Positions 29,439 to 37,925 of a stretch of DNA of 64,000 nucleotides are shown here, piece by piece. This DNA comes from Streptomyces sp. Je 1-332 (lineage in GTDB: Bacteria; Actinomycetota; Actinomycetes; Streptomycetales; Streptomycetaceae). The notes under the pieces are model-generated. The model ran no database searches and was not told the DNA's origin. It worked only from the letters and a program-made list of their open reading frames with translations. The first letter of the stretch is position 1. Each line of letters starts with the position of its first letter. The translations under genes and the position numbers were made by a program. Location of the stretch: the NCBI RefSeq assembly GCF_040730185.1, contig NZ_CP160402.1:2976001-3040000 (forward strand), read 5' to 3'.

Positions 29439-31267
29439 GAGGCGCTCGCTTCCTGGGTGTCGGGAGCCGGTCCCGGTCGGTGGCCGCCGGGGGCCGCGGC
29501 CAGCCGGTCGAGCAGGGAGTACGGCGCGCCGGGCCCGGCGGGGCGGGCGAGCAGCGCGTCGGCGAGCTCGCCGTGGACGCGGCGTTCCGTCTCCTCGACG
29601 TGCTCGCCGAGGTCGGTGAGCGCCTTGACCAGGCAGCCGCGCAGCCAGGTGTCGTCCGCGCCGGCACCCGCGTGCTCCGCGCCGCGCAGCCACAGGTGCA
29701 GCGCGGCGGCCGCCCCGAAGCACAGCTCGAACCGCTCGGCGAGTTCGAAGCCGCGCACAGGCACGGCGCGCGGCGCGAACCGTGCCCCCGCCATGTCCTC
29801 GTGCAGCCGGCCGGCGGTGGCGTGCAGCCGCGCGGCGAGGTCGGCGAGGCCCTCGGAGGCGAGGCCCTCGTCCGCGAGGTGCCGGACCTCGGCGGCGGCC
29901 ACGGGCAGGCTCGCGACGACGGAGGCGCCACTGCTGGAGATCAGATTGAGGGAGTCGGTCCTGAACGGCCCCGGCGCGGTCCGCGCGGTGGTCGCGGCGG
30001 CGAGGCCCGCCGCGTCCCAGCGGCCCTTGCGGTAGGCGCGGGCCAGGCGGGGGAACTGGTCGATCAGGGCGTTGCGGTTGACGAGGCTGCTGCCGTCGAA
30101 GATGCCGATGATGCGGTGGTCCCGCTCCACCTTGGCGAACTCCCCGTGCGGGTCACCGGGCCCCGCGAGGCCGTGCGGGCCGAGCAGGTGGAACAGCCGG
30201 GCGATGAGATCGTCGACGTACGCGGGCACCGAGGCCTTGGCGACGGCGGAGACGACGCTCATCTCCCCCGTGAGGGCGTGCACGGAACGTACCGCCACCA
30301 CGCTCGTCGCCTCGGCGAGCAGCAGGGTCGCGGTCGCCTCACCCAGTTCGGCGCGTACGAGGGGTAGTTCGGCCAGGCTCCGGCCGCTCTGTGTGCGGGT
30401 GCGGGCCGCGAACCGCGCGGCGAGACCCAGGGCGTGGTCGCCCGCGCCGAGGGACATGGCGACGCATCCGGTGCGGGTCACGTGCAGCGACTTGAGGATG
30501 ATCTCGACGCCCTGCCCCGTCCTGCCGACGAGCGCTCCGTCGGCCAGCGGCGCGTCATGGAAGGCGATGCCTCCGATGGCCGCGCCGCGGATGCCGTACG
30601 TGGGCACCTTCGGCAGGTCGGTGTACTGGTCGGGCGCCAGTTGCTCCTTGTCGACGAGGAAGAGGCTGAAGCCGAGCGGGCCGCCGGCCTCGTCGGTGCG
30701 GGCGAGCACGGTGACCAGATCGGCCCTGGTGACGTTGTTGATCAGCCACTTCTCACCGGAGAGCCGCAGCCCCCCGGAGACGCCCGAGGACCCGGCGGTT
30801 CCCTCGGTCCGCGTCCCGACGACCTCGCCGGCCAGCAGGTCGCTGCCGTGGTGGCGTTCGGTCAGGGCGCACGACACGACCGCCCCGTCGATGATCCGCT
30901 GCCCGAGGCGCGCGGCCTGACCGGAGTCGCCCGCGATCCAGGTGGACACGGCGCCCAGGTAGGTCTTGCCGTGGGCGGCCGCGACGGTCAGGTCGACGCG
31001 TGAGACTCCCCGCAGGAGCTGCATGACGACACTGAAGTCGTCCAGGGCGCCGCCGTGTTCGACCGGGACGTAATAGCGGGGCAGGCCGAACGCGTCGAGC
31101 ACCCGGCACGCCTCGTCGGGGAAGGTCTCCGCACGGTCGAGCGCGGCGAGGGCCTCGACGGAGAACGGCTCCCCGGGCCCGGTGAGCCCGTCGAGCAGCG
31201 CCGTGAGCTCCTCGGCCGGGTCGGCCCCCGCCAGGTGCGCCGAACCGGGGCGAGCGGCCGTGGTCAT
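29435..31267 (-). CDS. Acyl-CoA dehydrogenase (acyl chain desaturation)
   Basis: Flavoprotein-type acyl-CoA dehydrogenase of 610 aa. The N-terminal helical domain runs to about 130. The FAD/substrate beta domain has SCALTERHHGSDL, the typical LTE-GSD signature, and GEKWLINN. A C-terminal helical domain follows, and the tail of about 200 residues is longer than in standard family members. It lies between the acyl-AMP ligase (ATGA overlap) and the short dehydrogenase (ATGA overlap). Friulimicin- and ramoplanin-type clusters also carry dehydrogenase pairs that introduce double bonds into the lipid tail. I infer an alpha,beta- or beta,gamma-unsaturated acyl group here; the exact position cannot be read from sequence. 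Confidence 0.85.
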   Translation of the reverse strand: MTTAARPGSAHLAGADPAEELTALLDGLTGPGEPFSVEALAALDRAETFPDEACRVLDAFGLPRYYVPVEHGGALDDFSVVMQLLRGVSRVDLTVAAAHGKTYLGAVSTWIAGDSGQAARLGQRIIDGAVVSCALTERHHGSDLLAGEVVGTRTEGTAGSSGVSGGLRLSGEKWLINNVTRADLVTVLARTDEAGGPLGFSLFLVDKEQLAPDQYTDLPKVPTYGIRGAAIGGIAFHDAPLADGALVGRTGQGVEIILKSLHVTRTGCVAMSLGAGDHALGLAARFAARTRTQSGRSLAELPLVRAELGEATATLLLAEATSVVAVRSVHALTGEMSVVSAVAKASVPAYVDDLIARLFHLLGPHGLAGPGDPHGEFAKVERDHRIIGIFDGSSLVNRNALIDQFPRLARAYRKGRWDAAGLAAATTARTAPGPFRTDSLNLISSSGASVVASLPVAAAEVRHLADEGLASEGLADLAARLHATAGRLHEDMAGARFAPRAVPVRGFELAERFELCFGAAAALHLWLRGAEHAGAGADDTWLRGCLVKALTDLGEHVEETERRVHGELADALLARPAGPGAPYSLLDRLAAAPGGHRPGPAPDTQEASAS

Positions 31268-33048
31268 GCCGAGGCCCCGGCGACCGCGGGCGCGACGGGC
31301 TCGCTGAGGAGGTTCTGCTCGTAGTCGGCGTAGGTGGGCTCCAGTGCCCCGGAGCGGAACAGCTCCCGCATCGCCGAGCGCTGGATCTTCCCGCTGGTGG
31401 TCCTGCGCACACCGCCGGGCCGCAGCAGCAGGACCGCGCCGACGGGGGCGCCGAACTCGCGGGCCACGGTGAGCCGCATCCCGGAGGCGAGTTCACGCAG
31501 CCGCTCGGGGTCCTTGATGCCGCGCACCTCGTGCGTGACGACGAGCACCTCGTCGCCGCCCCGCGCGCCCTGTCCGGGCACGGCGAAACAGGCACCGACG
31601 AGGTTTCCCAACTCCGGCTGCTGGGAGCGCAGTTCGTGCTCGATGTCCTGGGGGTAGAGATTGCGGCCGCGCAGGTTCAGTACGTCCTTGATGCGGCCGG
31701 TGATGTAGAGGTCGCCCTCGTGCAGGGCGCCGAGGTCGCCGGTGCGGAGGTAGCCGGTGTCGCCGTCGGCCGTGGTGGCACGGAACTCCGCCTCGTTGGT
31801 CGCGTCGCGGTTCCAGTAGCCCTGGCCGATGACGTCACCGCGCAGCCAGATCTCGCCGACGCCCCCGTCGGGCAGCACGCGGCGGGTGTCCGGCTCGACG
31901 ATGCGTACCTGCGCGCCGGTCGGCGGCCCGCAGTTGACCACCTCGCGGCCGGGCTCGCCGGGGGCGGCGACGCGGAACTCGTTGAGTTCGAGCTGCTCGG
32001 CACTGACGGTGCGGGCGCTCGGCGGGGTGTCGACGGCACCGGAGACGAAGAGGGTCGCCTCGGCCATGCCATAGCTGGGCGCGAGGGTCTCGGCGCGCAG
32101 GCCGGCCCCGGCGAAGCGCGCGTGGAAGCGCTCGAGGACGGCGGCACGCACCGGCTCCGAGCCGTCGACGGCGTGCCGCAGACGGGACAGGTCGAGGCCT
32201 TCCATGTGCGCGTCGGTGACGCGCCGCGTGCAGACCTCGTACGCGAAGTCGGGCGCGGCCGAGAAGAAGACATCGAAGCGGTCGATCATGCGCAGCCACA
32301 GGTGGGGGCGCTTGAGGAAGGTGCTGGGGCTCATCAGGACGGTGGCGGAGCCGAGCATCAGTGGCGGGATCATCAGGCCCATCAGGCCCATGTCGTGGAA
32401 GTGCGGGATCCAGCCGCCGCCGCGGGTGGTGGCGTCGAGCCCGAGCCGCCGCGCGATGTTGTCGGTGTTGTGCAGCAGATTGCCGTGGCTGATCATCACA
32501 CCCTTGGGATCGCCGGTGGACCCCGATGTGTACTGCAGGACGGCGAGCGTGTCGTGGTCGGCGTGCGGCGCTTCCCAGCCGTCCGGGCCCGGCCCGGCGC
32601 CGTCGTCGGTGGCCAGCAGGGGGAGCCGGCCGAGCCCCTCCTCGGTGATCCACTCCTCGACGGCCGGACGGGTACCGGTGTCGGTGAGGATCGCCGTGGC
32701 GCCCGCGTCGTCCGCGATGCGCTTCACCCGGTACCGCTCGTGGCGGTAGCGGCCGGGCAGGGAGGAGGGAACGGCGACGGCGCCGGCGTACAGGCAGCCG
32801 AAGAACGCGGTCAGAAAGGCGAGTCCGGCCGGGTACAGGAGCACCACCCGGTCACCGGGGGCGACGTGTTCCCGCAGCCGCGTCGCGATGGAGCGTGCCT
32901 CGCGGTCCAGCTCGGCGTACGTCAGCCACCGCGCTCCGTCCTCCTGATCGGGGTCGGTCACGAACACGGCCGCTTGCTGCTCCGCCCGCTCTTCGGCATG
33001 CCGCCGAAGTATCGCGACGACATTGGGGGCGGTGACTGTCTCCGCCAT
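31264..33048 (-). CDS. Fatty acyl-AMP ligase (FAAL)
   Basis: Adenylate-forming enzyme of 594 aa that activates a fatty acid as acyl-AMP and loads it on the free ACP. Motifs: LQYTSGSTGDPKGVM (P-loop), GGWIPHFHDMGLMG (typical of FAALs and not of CoA ligases), SYGMAEATLF, YLRTGDLG, and KDVLNLRGRNLYPQDIE near the C-terminal hinge. I chose the ATG at 33048 (MAETVTAP). An upstream ATG at 33090 in the same frame has no ribosome site. It is the first gene of the minus-strand biosynthetic operon, divergent from the glutamate mutase genes. Confidence 0.92.
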   Translation of the reverse strand: MAETVTAPNVVAILRRHAEERAEQQAAVFVTDPDQEDGARWLTYAELDREARSIATRLREHVAPGDRVVLLYPAGLAFLTAFFGCLYAGAVAVPSSLPGRYRHERYRVKRIADDAGATAILTDTGTRPAVEEWITEEGLGRLPLLATDDGAGPGPDGWEAPHADHDTLAVLQYTSGSTGDPKGVMISHGNLLHNTDNIARRLGLDATTRGGGWIPHFHDMGLMGLMIPPLMLGSATVLMSPSTFLKRPHLWLRMIDRFDVFFSAAPDFAYEVCTRRVTDAHMEGLDLSRLRHAVDGSEPVRAAVLERFHARFAGAGLRAETLAPSYGMAEATLFVSGAVDTPPSARTVSAEQLELNEFRVAAPGEPGREVVNCGPPTGAQVRIVEPDTRRVLPDGGVGEIWLRGDVIGQGYWNRDATNEAEFRATTADGDTGYLRTGDLGALHEGDLYITGRIKDVLNLRGRNLYPQDIEHELRSQQPELGNLVGACFAVPGQGARGGDEVLVVTHEVRGIKDPERLRELASGMRLTVAREFGAPVGAVLLLRPGGVRRTTSGKIQRSAMRELFRSGALEPTYADYEQNLLSEPVAPAVAGASA

Positions 33049-33355
33049 ATTCGAAGCCCTGCCCTTCGCGTTCTCGAATTTCCTGTTCATGCACCGGTCC
33101 GGCACCGTGAGACTTTCTACAGGGGGGTTCCTGAGCCGGGAAGCCGCATGACAGCAAACTGCACCACGTACCCCCGCCCCCGGCCGCAACCGGGTCAAAC
33201 CACCCGTACCGCATGGCCATTGAGGCTTCACGAGGCCAGTACCGGCCAGCGGGAACAGCGTTCGGGCGGCCTCGACGCCAGTAAAGTCGGAGCCCTGCCA
33301 CCTTTCTGGCACCCCCCTCCTTCTCGTGCCCCCTTTTCGTGAATCCGGGATTCCC
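33049..33355. promoter_or_regulatory. Divergent intergenic region between FAAL and glutamate mutase genes
   Basis: About 300 nt without a coding region, so both biosynthetic operons must start from here. I see no convincing -35/-10 pair, operator repeat or B12 riboswitch fold, although the plus-strand genes encode a B12 enzyme. A small TGCCA/TGGCA hairpin lies near 33297-33313. Confidence 0.5.
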
Positions 33356-33796
33356 ATGCATTCGATACAAGGCACCGAATCTCCCTCCGTTCTTGTGACG
33401 GGAACGTCCTCCGACTCGCACACCTGGAACCTCGTCTTCCTGCAATTGCTGCTCGAGGAAATGGGCCACACGGTCGCGAATCTCGGACCCTGCCCGCCCG
33501 ACGAGCTCGTGGTGCGGAGCGCCGTCGACGTACAGCCGGGCCTGATCGTCGTCAGCAGCGTCAACGGCCACGGCTTCAACGACGGTCTGCGCCTGATCCG
33601 TGCTCTGCGCGCCCGTCCCGAGCTGGCCCTGACCACCGTCGTCATCGGCGGCAAACTGAGCACCGACGGGCTGCGCAACGTCGGCCTCGTGCGCCAGTTG
33701 ACCGCGGCCGGCTACGACCGGGTGTTCGACGACGGCAGCCTCGACGAGTTCCAGGTACTGGCCGCCGCCCGGGTGCCCGCCCGAGCGGTGTCGTGA
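33356..33796 (+). CDS. glmS: Glutamate mutase small subunit (B12-binding)
   Basis: Cobalamin-binding component of 146 aa. Glutamate mutase rearranges L-glutamate to (2S,3S)-3-methylaspartate, the precursor for the MeAsp residue. The B12 base-off motif reads SDSHTWN, so the usual Gly of DxHxxG is Asn here; the S-x-L region is SSVNGHG and the later GG is IGGKL. I favour ATG 33356 (MHSIQG), because the fold starts at VLVTG. A GTG at 33326 is an in-frame alternative and neither has a clear ribosome site. It overlaps the large subunit gene by GTGA. Confidence 0.9.
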   Translation: MHSIQGTESPSVLVTGTSSDSHTWNLVFLQLLLEEMGHTVANLGPCPPDELVVRSAVDVQPGLIVVSSVNGHGFNDGLRLIRALRARPELALTTVVIGGKLSTDGLRNVGLVRQLTAAGYDRVFDDGSLDEFQVLAAARVPARAVS

Positions 33797-35049
33797 CGAC
33801 GGAGCCCTTGCGCCCGGTGTCCTTCGGCGACTTCGTGTCGCGGGCCCACGCGCGCGGCACACTCGTGGTGCAGCCGCGGATGGGCTTCAGCGATCCGCGG
33901 CTGATGCGCGAGGGGCTGGCCGCGACGCGTGCCGCCGACGCCCTCACCGTGGGCACCCTGACCCTCGACAGCTACACCCGCGTGCGGGACCTGGCCGCGG
34001 CGCGCAAGGCCGTCGACGAGGGTGTCCCCCTCAACGGCTATCCGCTCTGCACGCACCCCGCCGCCACCACCCACACACTCCTCGACGGCGTCCTCGACGC
34101 CGATTTCCCCGTCCAGGTCCGGCACGGCTCCCCCCGCCCCGAGCACATCGTGGCCCGGCTGCTCTCGCTGGGACTCGACGCCACCGAGGGCGGCCCGGTG
34201 TCTTACTGCCTGCCCTACGGCCGAACCAGCCTCGCCGACGCCGTGGCCGCGTGGCGTTCGGGCTGCACGATGCTCGCCGAGGCCACCACCACCGCGACCC
34301 CCCACCTGGAGAGCTTCGGCGGCTGCATGCTCGGGCAGCTGTGCCCGCCCTCGATGCTCATCGCCATCAGCGCGCTCGAAGGCGCCTTCTTCGCCCAACA
34401 CGGCCTGCTCAGCGTGTCCTTGAGCTACGCCCAACAGACGAGCCACGAGCAGGACCGCGAGGCGGTGGCCGCGCTGCGACGGCTGGCGGGCGAACTCCTG
34501 CCCGGCGTCGACTGGCACATCGTGCTCTACGCCTACATGGGCATGTACCCGCACTCGCGCCCCGGCGCACTGAGTCTGCTCTCGGCGGCGGCCCGCCTGG
34601 CCGTCGAGTCCGGCGCCGCCCGCCTGATCGTCAAGACCGCGGCCGAGGCCCACCACATCCCGAAGATCGCGGACAACGTGGAGGCCCTGGAGACGGCGGC
34701 GGCAGCCGCCGCGCGGGCCGCACCGCTGCCCGACATCGGCGACTCCGAGGTGTACGAGGAGGCCCGCGCCCTCGTCCACACCGTCCTCGGCCTGCACGAG
34801 GACATCGGTGAGGCGCTGCTCGCCGCCTTCCGCCGCGGACTGCTCGACATTCCCTTCTGTCTGCATCCCGACAACGCCGGGCGGACCAGGAGCTTCATCG
34901 ACGGCGACGGCCGGCTGCGCTGGTCGGACACCGGGGCGCTGCCCATCGGCGGTGCGCGGGCACCGTCCCGCCGCTCGCTGACGTCCGGCGACCTGCTCGC
35001 CGCGCTCTCCCATGTGCAGCGGACCTACGACTCCGGAGGAACCCCATGA
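33793..35049 (+). CDS. glmE: Glutamate mutase large (epsilon) subunit
   Basis: Catalytic TIM-barrel subunit of 418 aa, somewhat shorter than clostridial GlmE (about 480). Family features include VQPRMGFSDP near the N-terminus, PLNGYPLCTHP, VRHGSPRP and GGPVSYCLPYGR, which fit the glutamate and radical-control sites. With the small subunit it forms adenosylcobalamin-dependent glutamate mutase. The paired genes sit in the lipopeptide cluster opposite the FAAL. The Asp-like but non-identical code of module 4 is the natural consumer of its product. Its stop overlaps the permease start (ATGA). Confidence 0.92.
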   Translation: MTTEPLRPVSFGDFVSRAHARGTLVVQPRMGFSDPRLMREGLAATRAADALTVGTLTLDSYTRVRDLAAARKAVDEGVPLNGYPLCTHPAATTHTLLDGVLDADFPVQVRHGSPRPEHIVARLLSLGLDATEGGPVSYCLPYGRTSLADAVAAWRSGCTMLAEATTTATPHLESFGGCMLGQLCPPSMLIAISALEGAFFAQHGLLSVSLSYAQQTSHEQDREAVAALRRLAGELLPGVDWHIVLYAYMGMYPHSRPGALSLLSAAARLAVESGAARLIVKTAAEAHHIPKIADNVEALETAAAAAARAAPLPDIGDSEVYEEARALVHTVLGLHEDIGEALLAAFRRGLLDIPFCLHPDNAGRTRSFIDGDGRLRWSDTGALPIGGARAPSRRSLTSGDLLAALSHVQRTYDSGGTP

Positions 35050-35876
35050 CCAGCCCCCCGCCCCTGCCGGTCGCCGGAGCCCCCGAGCTCCGCTGGCGGG
35101 GCAGCAGCCCGCGGGCACAACTGCGGATCCTCACCGGGCGTTCGGTCAGGGCGCACTTCGCGAACCGCAAGGCCGTCGTGCTCAGCATGTTGCAACCGGT
35201 GTTCATGCTGGTCCTGCTCAGCCAGGTCTTCGGCGCGATCGTCGACCGGGACCAACTGCCGGACGGCATCACCTACATCGACTATCTGCTGCCCGCGCTC
35301 CTGGTGACCACCGGCATCGGTCCCGCCGTGGCCTCCGGCATCGGCCTGGTCCGCGACATGGACAACGGCGCCGTGTCCCGGCTGCGTACGCTGCCCATCC
35401 ACGCCTCACTGATGCTGTTCGCCCGCAGCTTCGCCGATCTGCTGCGCACAGCGGGGCAGTTGGCGATCCTCCTGCTCGTCGCCGTCGTCTTCCTCGGCGC
35501 CGACCCGGCGGGCGGCGTCCTCGGGATGCTGGCCGCGCTCGCCCTGACCTGTGTCGTGGTGTGGGCGATGACCTGGGTCTTCCTCGCGCTCGGTGCGTGG
35601 CTGCGGAACTCGGAGGCGATGCAGAGCGCGGGCTATCTGGTGACCTTCCCGCTGATGTTCGCCTCCAGCGCGTTCGTCCCCGCGGAGCGGCTGCCCGACT
35701 GGCTGCAGGTACTGGCCACCGTGAACCCCTTGTCGTACGCGATGGACGCGTCCCGCTGCCTCGCGCTGAACCAGCCCCTCGGCACCGAGGTGTGGTCCGC
35801 GCTCGCCGCGAGCCTGCTGGTCGCCGTCGTCGGTTCGACCCTGGCCGTCCGGGCCTTCCGCAGGCCGACGGCCTGA
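35046..35876 (+). CDS. ABC-2 type permease (DrrB-like)
   Basis: Membrane protein of 276 aa with about six hydrophobic segments: near 45-62 (VVLSMLQPVFMLVLLSQ), 85-105, 130-155, 160-185, 195-215 and 245-265. The order and the NPLSYAMDA motif fit the DrrB/ABC-2 export family. It probably exports the lipopeptide and gives self-resistance together with the DrrA-like ATPase at 45045-45998. That partner lies 9 kb away in another operon on the other strand, unusual because drrA and drrB are normally adjacent. A GGAGGA ribosome site precedes the ATG. Confidence 0.88.
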   Translation: MTSPPPLPVAGAPELRWRGSSPRAQLRILTGRSVRAHFANRKAVVLSMLQPVFMLVLLSQVFGAIVDRDQLPDGITYIDYLLPALLVTTGIGPAVASGIGLVRDMDNGAVSRLRTLPIHASLMLFARSFADLLRTAGQLAILLLVAVVFLGADPAGGVLGMLAALALTCVVVWAMTWVFLALGAWLRNSEAMQSAGYLVTFPLMFASSAFVPAERLPDWLQVLATVNPLSYAMDASRCLALNQPLGTEVWSALAASLLVAVVGSTLAVRAFRRPTA

Positions 35877-35949
35877 TCCCGGACCGCGCCCGCGCCCTCC
35901 CCCGGCGCGGGCGCTTTCCCGTTCCCTGCCGCAGAGTTGGAGACTCGCC

Positions 35950-36894
35950 ATGACCTCGCCCGTGACCACCTCACTCGCCCGTCTCGACGCCGGGCCGATC
36001 CCACCCGCCGACGCCGCGCAGTGGCTGGCCGGCCATCTGGACCAGATCCGCGCAGCGGTCGCCGGGCACGGCGCCGTCCTCGTCCGCGGTCTGGGCCTCG
36101 ACGGCCGCGCCGCCGCGGGTGCCGCGCTGCGCCAGGTCATCGGAGAGGCCGTCACCGAGCGCGAGGGCTTCGCCCCCCGCGACCGGTACGGCGACGGCGT
36201 GCACTCCTCGTCGCACTGGCCCGCCGACCAGCCCATGTGCATGCACAACGAGCTCAGTTACGCCGCGCAGGCCCCGAGCCTGATGGCCTTCGCCTGCCTC
36301 ACCCCGCCGACGCGGGGCGGCGTGACGGCGCTCGCCGGCACCCGGGCGGTCCTGCGCGGGCTGCCGGCCGAGCTGACCGAGCCCTTCCGGCGCGATGGCT
36401 GGCTCCTCACCCGGCACTTCAATCCGCTGGTGGGCCTGGCCTGGCAGGAGGCGTTCGGCACCGACGACCCGAAGGCTGTGGACGAGTACGCCGCGCGCCA
36501 CGCCATCGACGTGCGGTGGGACGCGGACGGCGGCCTGCACACCCGGCAGCTGCGGCCCGCCGTCGTCACCCACCCCGGCACCGGCGAGGACTGCTGGTTC
36601 AACCAGATCGCCTTCCTCAACGAGTGGACGATGGCCCCCGATGTCCGCGAGTTCCTCACGCAGGAATTCGGCCCGGAGGGGCTGCCGTTCAACACCTTCC
36701 ACGCCGACGGCACCCCGCTGGACCGGGAGACCGTCGATCTCATCAACGAGGTGTACGAGCAGCACACCGTCCGCGAGCCGTGGCAGCGCGGCGACCTGAT
36801 GGTGGTGGACAACATCCGCATGGCCCACAGCCGCGAGCCCTACCAGGGCGAGCGCGAGATCCTGGTGGGCCTCGGCGAACCCTTCCGCCCCTGA
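35950..36894 (+). CDS. Fe(II)/2-oxoglutarate dioxygenase, TauD/SyrP-like
   Basis: Dioxygenase of 314 aa. The iron facial triad is visible as His99 and Glu101 (MHNELS) and His293 (RMAHSREPY), with Arg302 or a neighbour for 2-oxoglutarate. The HxE form of the motif means it is a hydroxylase-type enzyme and not a halogenase, which would have Ala or Gly in place of the acid. SyrP-like enzymes beta-hydroxylate amino acids, often Asp, while bound to a carrier protein, so Asp, MeAsp, Pip or a later residue of this peptide is a candidate substrate. Classical amphomycin/friulimicin peptides are not hydroxylated as far as I know, so this gene may mark a variant product. A GGAG ribosome site precedes the ATG. 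Confidence 0.85.
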   Translation: MTSPVTTSLARLDAGPIPPADAAQWLAGHLDQIRAAVAGHGAVLVRGLGLDGRAAAGAALRQVIGEAVTEREGFAPRDRYGDGVHSSSHWPADQPMCMHNELSYAAQAPSLMAFACLTPPTRGGVTALAGTRAVLRGLPAELTEPFRRDGWLLTRHFNPLVGLAWQEAFGTDDPKAVDEYAARHAIDVRWDADGGLHTRQLRPAVVTHPGTGEDCWFNQIAFLNEWTMAPDVREFLTQEFGPEGLPFNTFHADGTPLDRETVDLINEVYEQHTVREPWQRGDLMVVDNIRMAHSREPYQGEREILVGLGEPFRP

Positions 36895-36907
36895 CCGTAC
36901 CCACGGG

Positions 36908-36953
36908 CCCACGTGCCCACGTGCCCACGTGCCCACGTGCCCACGTGCCCACG
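36908..36953. repeat. Tandem 8-bp repeat CCCACGTG
   Basis: Five perfect copies of CCCACGTG plus a six-base partial copy, starting 14 nt after the dioxygenase stop and ending directly beside the terminator hairpin. Each copy holds the palindrome CACGTG. No coding region covers it. It could be slippage debris or a cluster of protein-binding sites. Confidence 0.95.
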
Positions 36954-36954
36954 A

Positions 36955-36992
36955 AGAGGGGCCGCGTCCGGAAGTCCGGACGCGGCCCCTCT
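36955..36992. terminator. Bidirectional terminator between convergent operons
   Basis: Perfect 18-bp inverted repeat, arms 36955-36972 and 36975-36992, GC-rich core flanked by AGAG/CTCT. It separates the plus-strand glutamate mutase operon from the minus-strand kinase gene that ends at 37011. Confidence 0.9.
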
Positions 36993-37010
36993 GCCGTGCG
37001 TTGTGCTCCG

Positions 37011-37925
37011 TCAGTCGAAGCTCAGCGTGCGGTACACCGTGACGTTGCCCGCCAGTTCCTGGCACGCCTGCGCCGCCGCGGCCAGCTGGTTGTGGCAGTC
37101 CGGCGCCGCGGTGTCCAGGAGGACGCCGAGCGTCGTGCCGCTGTGCCCGACGACCACGCCGAGACCCCCCACCTCACGGCAGATGTCGATCATCGGCTCC
37201 AATGACCGTTTGTGGCGCAGGACTTGGTTCATCCGCGCGCTCGCGGTCGCGACCGCGCCGACCTCGGCCAGGTCACGGCGGGCCACGGCGCCCGAGACGC
37301 GGTCGAGGAGGCGTGCGTACTCCCGCCGGTCGGCCGTGGTGAACGGCTTGGGGATGCTGTTGAAGTCGACGGTGTCCACCGCTCCGCCCTCGTCGATGCT
37401 CACGACGGCCATCGAGGGCAGCGACCCGAGCTGGGCGCGCAGCCGCACGCTGCGGTGGTGGAAGGCGACGACGGACGGGTAGAGCACCCCGTCGGTGGGC
37501 TCGATCCTGGCGAGGTAGGACTCGATACGGCGCGGCGGCATCTCCTCGTCCAGGGCGTTGCCCACCGCCCGCGCGGTGGCCACCAGGTCCGCGGACGAGC
37601 TGGCGAGCCCCTTGCCCTCGGGGATCATGCTGTCGATGCGCAGCACTCCGCCGGCGGGCCGCGCCACATCCTCCATGATCATGGCCGTGAGTCGCTTGGC
37701 CTTCTTCTTGTGCGGCGGCCAGACCTCCAGGGTGTCGGAGTCCGGGTCCAGTTCGAACCTGGCCATGGCCCAGCGGGCGACGGGCAGGGTGACGAGGAAG
37801 TCCCCGTCCTCCTCGGGCAGTACGCCCTGGAGCAGTTCCCCGAAGGTCCCGAAGGCCGCACTGACCCCGGTCGCCCCGACGCGGCGGTAACCTGCGCCGG
37901 GTGCGAGCGTGCCGATCGTCCTCAC
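37011..37925 (-). CDS. GHMP kinase, L-threonine kinase (PduX-like)
   Basis: Kinase of 304 aa. The GHMP ATP loop is PEGKGLASSSAD, with the N-terminal substrate region GTFGELLQG and the C-terminal GGLGVVVGHSGTTLG. PduX-type enzymes make O-phospho-L-threonine. In friulimicin and pacidamycin clusters a threonine kinase works with a cysteine-synthase-like and an argininosuccinate-lyase-like enzyme to make 2,3-diaminobutyrate; all three types are in this operon. The GTG start at 37925 overlaps the stop of the A-T-TE gene (GTGA). It is the last gene before the terminator. Confidence 0.87.
   Translation of the reverse strand: MRTIGTLAPGAGYRRVGATGVSAAFGTFGELLQGVLPEEDGDFLVTLPVARWAMARFELDPDSDTLEVWPPHKKKAKRLTAMIMEDVARPAGGVLRIDSMIPEGKGLASSSADLVATARAVGNALDEEMPPRRIESYLARIEPTDGVLYPSVVAFHHRSVRLRAQLGSLPSMAVVSIDEGGAVDTVDFNSIPKPFTTADRREYARLLDRVSGAVARRDLAEVGAVATASARMNQVLRHKRSLEPMIDICREVGGLGVVVGHSGTTLGVLLDTAAPDCHNQLAAAAQACQELAGNVTVYRTLSFD

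Noticed and set aside
33049..33678. N-terminal extension of the FAAL by up to 210 residues.
   Set aside because: The added residues match no family part, run through the divergent promoter region and overlap the glutamate mutase gene. ATG 33048 starts the fold correctly.
35950..36894. Non-heme iron halogenase.
   Set aside because: Halogenases replace the acidic iron ligand with Ala or Gly; here Glu101 is present.
36908..36953. CRISPR-like array.
   Set aside because: Units are contiguous 8-mers without spacers and there are no cas genes nearby.
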